From Chloroflexota bacterium (GTDB lineage Bacteria; Chloroflexota; Anaerolineae; Anaerolineales; UBA4823): 6,398 bases of DNA. The notes under the pieces are model-generated. The model was not told the DNA's origin. It made no database searches and worked only from the letters and a program-made list of their open reading frames with translations. This document shows positions 1-4,519 of this stretch, piece after piece. Both the position numbers and the translations under genes were made by a program. The stretch's first letter is position 1, and each line of letters starts with the position of its first letter. The DNA is taken from assembly GCA_030613705.1 (NCBI GenBank), contig JAUWLJ010000127.1, positions 1-6,398 of the forward strand, in the 5' to 3' direction.

Positions 1-131
1 CAACTTTTATAATCGATCCTTTCAGAGAAGGGGAGAAAGTCCCCCTGATATCGCACAATACCGTGCTGCAAGCACCTTGTGAACGCTGTCATTATCCGGA
101 TAACCCTTGGAACCTGTCCACACAACCCTGA
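1..131 (+). CDS. C-terminal end of an unidentified protein with a CXXCH motif (partial, 5' end outside window)
   Basis: An open frame enters from the left edge (first full codon at base 3) and ends with TGA at 129-131, giving 42 residues. The visible tail reads as plausible protein and contains APCERCHYPDNPW. CERCH fits the CXXCH signature of covalent c-type haem attachment, so the protein could be a cytochrome or another exported haem protein. The two cysteines could equally bind a metal or Fe-S cluster, and one motif near a C-terminus is weak proof. The other two + frames hit stops early (TAA at 10-12, TGA at 80-82), so this is the only frame open this far. The next gene starts 124 bases downstream on the same strand, so co-transcription is possible. 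The family is not recognised. Confidence 0.5.
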   Translation, partial: TFIIDPFREGEKVPLISHNTVLQAPCERCHYPDNPWNLSTQP

Positions 132-140
132 GGGCAAATC

Positions 141-146
141 TATAAT
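141..146 (+). promoter_or_regulatory. Possible -10 box (TATAAT) upstream of the membrane protein gene
   Basis: TATAAT is a perfect sigma-70-type -10 hexamer lying just after the stop codon of the preceding gene and 110 bases before the next start. The best -35 match is poor (TCCACA at 117-122, spacer 18). It may give the membrane protein gene its own promoter, but a chance match in A+T-rich DNA is quite possible. Confidence 0.3.
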
Positions 147-200
147 CCTGGCATGAGGTCCCTCACCTGAGTATCCTACTGATGAATTGTGGTCTTAATA

Positions 201-221
201 ATTATTCAAAAAAGGAATAAT
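201..221. repeat. A+T-rich inverted repeat before the membrane protein gene
   Basis: ATTATTC (201-207) and GAATAAT (215-221) are perfect inverted copies separated by seven bases, mostly A. There is no T tract after it, so it does not look like a terminator. It lies 34 bases upstream of the start codon and could be an operator or a weak leader hairpin. The low complexity makes chance plausible. Confidence 0.3.
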
Positions 222-255
222 AAGCGCCAGTATATAAATATAGGAGAGAGAGCAG

Positions 256-954
256 ATGAACGATAGAACAGGTAAGGTCTTACGCACTGTGGGCCTTATA
301 TTCTTTGGACTTACCACGGCCATGAACCTGCTTGGGGGGATCGGTACGACCTGCGCAGCTTTTCTCACCAGGGATTATCCGCCCTATTGGGCCTTGATTA
401 AAGAAGATATGCAGTGGTTATATCAAGGGCTGGTTATCACGACAGTCTCAATTGGACTTGTGGGAATTTGGGTCACGATCCAGCTGGCCAGAGGTAAAAA
501 GAACGCCTTCCGCAACGCGCTGATCGTGTTGGTGATTGGCACCATCCTGGCTGGCATCCAGTTTTACTATTCTCTACAATTGTTTGGTAAGGCTACACCA
601 GCGAATGTGAAGTTTTTCAGCAATGTTGTCACTTTGATCGTATTCCTGATATTTTTAATCCCTGGCATTCGGGAGAGGGTTAGCTACTCGAAGAATAACG
701 GGGGCACAGATAAGAACACGGCTGGTGGTTTAGCGGCGATCGCGGTGGGGATCCTCCTGCTGACAACGCCGGTCTGGGCGGGATCATCACATACCTACCA
801 GGGTGAGAATTGGGTAAACCTGCTGCAAACTCCGCTATTCATAAGTGGGATCCTCTTAACCGGAGGTGGACTCGCCCTGCTGATGCGGGTGGTGATAGAT
901 GTCATCCGCCAGGAGATCGCAGTGGTTAATCTCAAATTGCCTAAAGAAAAGTAA
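256..954 (+). CDS. Six-helix integral membrane protein, family not recognised
   Basis: The gene encodes 232 residues. The start is supported by AGGAG at 242-246, nine bases before the ATG. Six hydrophobic stretches are clear, at about residues 10-32, 55-77, 88-108, 118-138, 156-175 and 190-213. The loops are short and the tail is charged and probably cytoplasmic (ends KLPKEK). The first helix carries the run NLLGGIGTTC. The loop after helix 2 is basic (ARGKKNAFRN), which fits a cytoplasmic side. There is no enzymatic motif, no row of metal-binding histidines, and no signal peptide beyond the first helix. It follows a gene whose tail holds CXXCH, so a membrane partner or anchor of a redox protein is conceivable, but this is only a context guess. 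It ends before a strong hairpin at 978 and is convergent with the regulator gene. Confidence 0.85.
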   Translation: MNDRTGKVLRTVGLIFFGLTTAMNLLGGIGTTCAAFLTRDYPPYWALIKEDMQWLYQGLVITTVSIGLVGIWVTIQLARGKKNAFRNALIVLVIGTILAGIQFYYSLQLFGKATPANVKFFSNVVTLIVFLIFLIPGIRERVSYSKNNGGTDKNTAGGLAAIAVGILLLTTPVWAGSSHTYQGENWVNLLQTPLFISGILLTGGGLALLMRVVIDVIRQEIAVVNLKLPKEK

Positions 955-977
955 ACTTAGAAATCCATTAAATGTCG

Positions 978-1016
978 AAGGGCTGTCTAAAATCAAATAT
1001 TAGGCAGCCCTTATTT
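978..1016 (+). terminator. Hairpin terminator after the membrane protein gene
   Basis: The arms are 978-990 (AAGGGCTGTCTAA) and 1000-1012 (TTAGGCAGCCCTT). They form a 13-pair stem with one T-G wobble and a nine-base loop, starting 23 bases after the stop codon. The trailing T run is short (TTATTT), so termination may be less efficient than at a canonical site. The A+T-rich flanks and the convergent downstream gene support a terminator, possibly working from both sides. Confidence 0.8.
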
Positions 1017-1207
1017 ATGACAGGACATCAGAAATATTGATAGATAAAAGGAATTTGTGATAATAATTCTGCCTGATTCCCCGTTTTTTCTCCTTGGGGA
1101 GGTTATGAGATTTTAAGTATTAGTTGTCGACGGGGATCGCAGACCCCTTAAGAGGGAGAGAACTCAAATTACCCAAAAATAGTTAGCAGATTAAAGATCA
1201 TAGAATA

Positions 1208-1240
1208 GAAAAAGCCCCGCTCTCGTTTAAGAACGGGGCT
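1208..1240 (-). terminator. Rho-independent terminator of the Crp/Fnr gene
   Basis: On the minus strand AGCCCCG (1240-1234) pairs with CGGGGCT (1219-1213). The stem can be extended inward by three pairs after one mismatch. It is followed directly by TTTTT (1213-1209). It begins 12 bases after the stop codon of the regulator gene. A G+C-rich stem plus a T tract is the textbook form, so confidence is high. Confidence 0.9.
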
Positions 1241-1252
1241 AATTTCTAAAAG

Positions 1253-1954
1253 CTAAACCTTAAAAAGTTCGTTATCGACCTGGGCGAACTCAGCCAATTT
1301 GTCAGGACAGTTTACGATTATTTCGGTGCGGGTGCAGTCGATCACACCGGTTTCGCGCAAGATTTTAATGGAACGACTGATCGCTTCCGGAACTGTCGAA
1401 ATTCGGGCTGCTAAGAATTGATTTGAATGGGAAATGCGATCGACAGGTTGACTGCCGTAAGAACTCAGATCCAGTAAGAGTTTGGCAGTGCGTGCTTTGA
1501 CAGGTCTGGCAATCAGATCTTCATATTTGGAAATAAGCATTCGGTTGCGCTTGGCAAGAATATTTAACAAGCTGATTCCAAGGATAGGATATTTTCCCAT
1601 CAGCGGTTGAAAACGATCTCGAGAAATTTTCCAGGTGATGCATTTCTGAAAGGCAATAGCAGTGACAGGATTCGGGTCTCCATCCAGGACAGCGACTTCA
1701 TTAAACATGATCACCGGGTCAATCACTGAGATGATGGATTCTTGTCCTTGAAAACAAGTTTTCCATAGATTCACACGCCCTTTGAACAGTACGAATAAGC
1801 CAGCGCATTCCCATCCCTCGTGATAAATATATGAGCCAATAGAGTGAGTCTGAACGCTACCTGAAGTGACAATTTCGTGAACGGCAGAGAGTGGAAGGGC
1901 TCTAAAATGCCTGACTTTTGCGAGTCGAGTCACCAGATCCGGAATCTCAAACAT
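1253..1954 (-). CDS. Crp/Fnr-family transcriptional regulator
   Basis: The protein has 233 residues, the usual length for the family. Residues 13-125 form the cyclic-nucleotide-binding-type beta roll, including the turn NEVAVLDGDPNP (85-96), which aligns with GELGLFEEGQER of E. coli CRP. Glu86 matches CRP Glu72, but the cAMP-binding Arg82 position is not arginine (NPVT), so cAMP is probably not the ligand. Residues 126-147 form the dimer helix. The winged helix-turn-helix spans about 176-215. The recognition helix, PEAISRSIKIL, places E190, S193 and R194 on FNR Glu209, Ser212 and Arg213. The N-terminal cysteine cluster of oxygen-sensing FNR is absent, so the signal is unknown. AAGGA on the minus strand (1965-1961) lies six bases before the ATG. 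The gene is divergent from the membrane-EEP gene and has a palindromic site at its promoter, so autoregulation is likely. Confidence 0.93.
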   Translation of the reverse strand: MFEIPDLVTRLAKVRHFRALPLSAVHEIVTSGSVQTHSIGSYIYHEGWECAGLFVLFKGRVNLWKTCFQGQESIISVIDPVIMFNEVAVLDGDPNPVTAIAFQKCITWKISRDRFQPLMGKYPILGISLLNILAKRNRMLISKYEDLIARPVKARTAKLLLDLSSYGSQPVDRISHSNQFLAARISTVPEAISRSIKILRETGVIDCTRTEIIVNCPDKLAEFAQVDNELFKV

Positions 1955-2006
1955 TAATCATCCTTGGTGAAAATCAAATGGAATATAATTACCTAAGCCC
2001 GAAGTA

Positions 2007-2035
2007 ATCCTAACATGTGATAACTAAGGTGGCAA
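2007..2035 (-). promoter_or_regulatory. Predicted promoter of the Crp/Fnr gene
   Basis: On the minus strand TTGCCA (2035-2030, five of six consensus bases) is followed after exactly 17 bases by TAGGAT (2012-2007, four of six). The predicted start of transcription is near base 2000, giving a leader of about 46 bases. The weak -10 fits a promoter that needs an activator, and the palindrome at 2036-2049 abuts the -35. Confidence 0.55.
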
Positions 2036-2049
2036 GTGATATTTATCAC
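2036..2049. promoter_or_regulatory. Candidate Crp/Fnr operator, GTGAT-N4-ATCAC
   Basis: GTGATATTTATCAC is symmetric in 12 of its 14 bases. It has the five-four-five layout of FNR-family sites (TTGAT-N4-ATCAA), with G in place of the outer T. It lies next to a Crp/Fnr gene whose recognition helix carries E-x-x-S-R, the FNR residues that read TGAT. Its centre is about 42 bases upstream of the predicted Crp/Fnr start site, the class II position. It is about 91 bases upstream of the predicted start for the membrane-EEP gene, which fits class I spacing. That this protein binds here is inferred. Confidence 0.65.
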
Positions 2050-2097
2050 GAAAAAGAACCATCCTACCTATGATTTTTCCAAACAGGGGTAATGCAC

Positions 2098-2127
2098 TTG
2101 CCTTCCAATAAATTAAACGGCTATACT
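2098..2127 (+). promoter_or_regulatory. Predicted promoter of the membrane-EEP gene
   Basis: TTGCCT (2098-2103) and TATACT (2122-2127, five of six consensus bases) are separated by 18 bases, predicting a start near 2134 and a leader of about 65 bases. The octamer CACTTGCC around its -35 (2095-2102) is repeated in inverted orientation around the -35 of the divergent Crp/Fnr promoter (2038-2031). Confidence 0.55.
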
Positions 2128-2198
2128 TTTACCAGTGCAGCGCGATCGGTGATCAACAAGGACGAATTAATTCAGAAGCACAACAGAAAGGCACAGAG

Positions 2199-4175
2199 AT
2201 GAAGAAACATTGGATATTGATCTTGAGCTTTGGCATTCTTTTCTTGTTATTTGTTCAATCAATAGCAACATTTATCGAAGGGATTTACATTCTCGAGTTG
2301 CTGAGTACATCATTGGACGAAAAGGTTCTCGGTGTTCTATTCCTGTTCTCACCAGTGCTGCTGCTGCTATTTGGAAAGCGGGTTCCCCGCTGGTTAATGT
2401 GGGGGTTGTTTCTCCTATTCCTGTTTGGGAGGGGGATGCTCCCATACCTGGATACGTTCCCCAGGATGCTTGCGGCAGGTGTGGCATGCGGTGCGGCGTT
2501 ACTTCTGATCCCGGTTATGCTGGTGACTTATCCGCAGCCAAGAAAAGGCAGCCGGTGGTTGATCCCCGCCCAAGGATTGGCACTAGCGGTAGGAATTTCG
2601 GTTCTACTGCGTACGTTGAACTATACGATCGATCTCTCCCTGACAGGTGATTACGGATGGCTCGGTTGGCTGCTGGCGATATTTCTCGGGTTTACGCTGA
2701 CTCAATTCAGGTGGGAACCGTCAACGGAACCACCCAAATCCGTTAAAGGTATAAACTCGGCCGCGGTCGGAGTGGTAGGGATTTTGACCCTTTATTACTT
2801 CATGCTCTCAAGCCCGGGGGTGATAGCTCGCTGGACAGAAGGCAGCTACCAGCGGATCATTATCTTGGTGAGCCTGCTTTCTCTTTTGTGGCTTTACATT
2901 TCATTGTTCCGACCGAATTGGGTGGGGGAGATCAAGTCCAGCATCCTTCTCTCATGGAACTTAATTTTCACTTTGTCGGTGATCGGGACGATCCTGGCGC
3001 ACACGGTCAGCTTCCCACCATCCCCAGGTTCACCATACGTGGTCGTCTCCAGCCCAACCTGGTACCAGGAAATTCCATTGGTAGTGATGTTGATGTCCTT
3101 GCCAGTGATATTCATCGATTTTGGTCTCTTTAGCGGTTTTATTGCCAGGGAGCATCCAACTCCACGCAAAATGGCTCCCGGTTTTCTCTTGGGAGCGGTT
3201 ATGATGGCGCTGCTGATATTTATGAATATATTCTCGAATGTTTGGGGTTATGTAGAACCGATAAGCCCTTTCTTCCGGAATAAGTTTTGGCTGCCTTTCA
3301 TCCTGGTCCTGGGATTGGTCACTCTCCTGGCTGTGCTCCTGTACAGTAAGTTTGATAAGTCGCCAGACTCTTCAGGCGAAAGGCAAAGCCCGATCTGGTC
3401 GGCGGTCTTTTTGGGCGCCATATTTGTCGCCACGTTCGTCGCTGCAATTCTCACCGACAGGAACCAGGTCCCTACTCCAAACCATGATTCCCTCAAAGTC
3501 ATGACATACAATATCCAGCAGGCAAACAATGAGAAGGGAGAAAAGTCATATCAAGAGCAGGTGGCATTGATCAAAGAAATTGATCCGGACATCATCGGTT
3601 TTCAAGAGAGTGATTCAACGCGGATCTCGCTCGGTAATAATGACTATATCCGTTATTATGCCAATAAGCTCGGTTATCATGCATATTATGGACCCAAAAC
3701 GGTCACCGGGACTTACGGTACCGCAATATTATCGAAGTACCCCCTAGAAAATCCACGTACGGTTTTCACCTACAGCGATCAGGACGAGATTGGCACTGCA
3801 GAAGTCGAGATCTCGGTGAGGGGCAAAGAGTTCACAATTTTCAATGTCCATCCGGATGGATCGGAAGAAGCCAAGATGGTTTTTGCTAAGACTCTGGTGG
3901 AGAGGGCTGATCAAAAATCCGACGTGATCGCCATTGGAGACTATAACCTGAGGGCGTATGAAGAGCCCTATCTTATCATCGATGAGATCTACAAGAACGC
4001 CTGGATGGATGTCTACCCTTCAGGGATCGATGATGATGGACTGGATATGTCAGGCAAGAACCGCATCGATCATATCTTTGTCTCCCCTCATTTAACTGTG
4101 CGTAATCCAATTTACCTGCTGCCCCCTGATTCCTGGACTGACCATCCAGCACATTGGGCTGAGATATTCTGGTAG
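2199..4175 (+). CDS. Polytopic membrane protein with C-terminal endonuclease/exonuclease/phosphatase domain (CWH43/PGAP2IP-like architecture)
   Basis: The gene encodes 658 residues. AAAGG (2187-2191) lies seven bases before the ATG. Residues 5-420 hold about 13 hydrophobic helices. With the N-terminus inside, an odd count places the C-terminal domain outside the cytoplasm. Residues 430-658 are an EEP (DNase I-like, metal-dependent phosphoesterase) domain with the whole active site visible: N438 in TYNIQ, E470 in GFQES, N549 and H551 in FNVHPD, D581 and N583 in GDYN, D624 and H625 in RIDHIF, and D648 and H649 in WTDHP. It is therefore probably active. The stretch ESDSTRISLGNNDY followed by YYGPKT and LSKYPL resembles, from memory, the EEP part of eukaryotic CWH43/PGAP2IP, which remodels GPI-anchor lipids and is also a multi-helix protein of about 700 residues. 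A surface lipid or glycolipid substrate is plausible but inferred. A nuclease role is unlikely given the topology. Confidence 0.88.
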   Translation: MKKHWILILSFGILFLLFVQSIATFIEGIYILELLSTSLDEKVLGVLFLFSPVLLLLFGKRVPRWLMWGLFLLFLFGRGMLPYLDTFPRMLAAGVACGAALLLIPVMLVTYPQPRKGSRWLIPAQGLALAVGISVLLRTLNYTIDLSLTGDYGWLGWLLAIFLGFTLTQFRWEPSTEPPKSVKGINSAAVGVVGILTLYYFMLSSPGVIARWTEGSYQRIIILVSLLSLLWLYISLFRPNWVGEIKSSILLSWNLIFTLSVIGTILAHTVSFPPSPGSPYVVVSSPTWYQEIPLVVMLMSLPVIFIDFGLFSGFIAREHPTPRKMAPGFLLGAVMMALLIFMNIFSNVWGYVEPISPFFRNKFWLPFILVLGLVTLLAVLLYSKFDKSPDSSGERQSPIWSAVFLGAIFVATFVAAILTDRNQVPTPNHDSLKVMTYNIQQANNEKGEKSYQEQVALIKEIDPDIIGFQESDSTRISLGNNDYIRYYANKLGYHAYYGPKTVTGTYGTAILSKYPLENPRTVFTYSDQDEIGTAEVEISVRGKEFTIFNVHPDGSEEAKMVFAKTLVERADQKSDVIAIGDYNLRAYEEPYLIIDEIYKNAWMDVYPSGIDDDGLDMSGKNRIDHIFVSPHLTVRNPIYLLPPDSWTDHPAHWAEIFW

Positions 4176-4298
4176 AGATTTTCGCTCCTGTATCCTGGGA
4201 ATGGATTAATCCCCACTGTCGAACGATTTGATCGAAAAATTCCTTCTGAAATGGGCAAACCACACCAAACACTCTGCATTGTTAGTGTCGTTCATCAC
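4176..4298. other. Spacer after the membrane-EEP gene, no convincing terminator
   Basis: No gene is supported here. Small symmetric words occur, such as GGATTAATCC (4203-4212) and CGAT-TTG-ATCG (4230-4240), but none is a stable stem followed by a T tract. I cannot point to the terminator of the upstream gene, so some read-through into the glyA leader is possible. The right end (4285-4298) holds a degenerate Crp/Fnr-like site described separately. Confidence 0.5.
4285..4298. promoter_or_regulatory. Degenerate Crp/Fnr-like site at the glyA promoter
   Basis: GTGTCGTTCATCAC matches GTGAT-N4-ATCAC at eight of ten defined bases: the right half-site is perfect and the left half differs at two bases. 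It abuts the -35 box at 4299, just as the perfect palindrome abuts the Crp/Fnr promoter's -35, so its centre falls near -42 from the predicted start. An eight-of-ten match is expected a few times by chance in a window this size. The position is what makes it notable. Confidence 0.4.
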
Positions 4299-4327
4299 TT
4301 GACCTACCGATTGGTAGGGACTAAAAT
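4299..4327 (+). promoter_or_regulatory. glyA: Predicted promoter of the glyA fusion gene
   Basis: TTGACC (4299-4304, five of six consensus bases) and TAAAAT (4322-4327, five of six) are separated by exactly 17 bases. Transcription would start near 4334, leaving a leader of about 186 bases before the ATG at 4520. This is the best promoter match in the window. Confidence 0.65.
4303..4318. promoter_or_regulatory. Perfect inverted repeat in the -35/-10 spacer, probable repressor operator
   Basis: CCTACC-GATT-GGTAGG is a perfect 6-4-6 inverted repeat whose half-site centres are 10 bases apart, about one helical turn. It lies inside the promoter, upstream of the predicted start, so it would not be transcribed and cannot act as an RNA hairpin from that start. 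A dimeric repressor such as a TetR-type protein would fit. No such regulator is encoded in the window, so the partner is unknown. Confidence 0.5.
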
Positions 4328-4333
4328 TAATGG

Positions 4334-4519
4334 GCAATGTTCAATACCCAGCCAGGCTCCCTGATGGGTTGCGCGTTGATCAGATTGGTCGACAAATATA
4401 TTGATTCACGGGGGTGGAAATGATATTTGCAGCTTATCCCATCATGGAGGAAGCAGTCTCTATAGAAAAAGCAATTCGAATTAATTACATCCAATCCCAA
4501 TACTTCACAGGAGCCACAC
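4334..4519 (+). other. Long 5' leader of the glyA fusion gene, no known riboswitch recognised
   Basis: If the promoter at 4299-4327 is right, about 186 bases are transcribed before translation. I looked for glycine and tetrahydrofolate riboswitch signatures, since both regulate one-carbon genes, and found no convincing core. Short pairings exist, such as CCC-TGAT-GGG (4360-4369) and ATGAT with ATCAT (4420-4444). The ribosome binding site AGGAG (4509-4513) ends the leader. The in-frame stop TAG at 4463-4465 shows that the coding region does not extend upstream. Confidence 0.4.

Noticed and set aside
63..75. Small hairpin GTGCT-GCA-AGCAC
   Set aside because: It is within the partial coding sequence, has a three-base loop and no T tract, and is probably chance.
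92..103. Perfect 12-base palindrome TTATCCGGATAA
   Set aside because: It lies inside the partial coding region, has no link to a promoter, and has no second copy.
1057..1061. Single GTGAT half-site, with another at 2017-2021
   Set aside because: Neither has an ATCAC partner at the right spacing. Isolated five-base words are expected by chance.
2210..2650. Open frame of 146 codons overlapping the start of the membrane-EEP gene
   Set aside because: It is a shadow in another frame of a clearly coding region, with no motif and no ribosome binding site of its own.
4253..4262. GGGCAAACCA, reminiscent of the conserved core of c-di-GMP-I riboswitches
   Set aside because: The second conserved half and the stems of that riboswitch are absent, and it lies upstream of the predicted start site.
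4330..4404. Possible 24-residue leader peptide beginning MGNVQYPARL
   Set aside because: There is no ribosome binding site before its ATG, and the ATG lies at or before the predicted transcription start.
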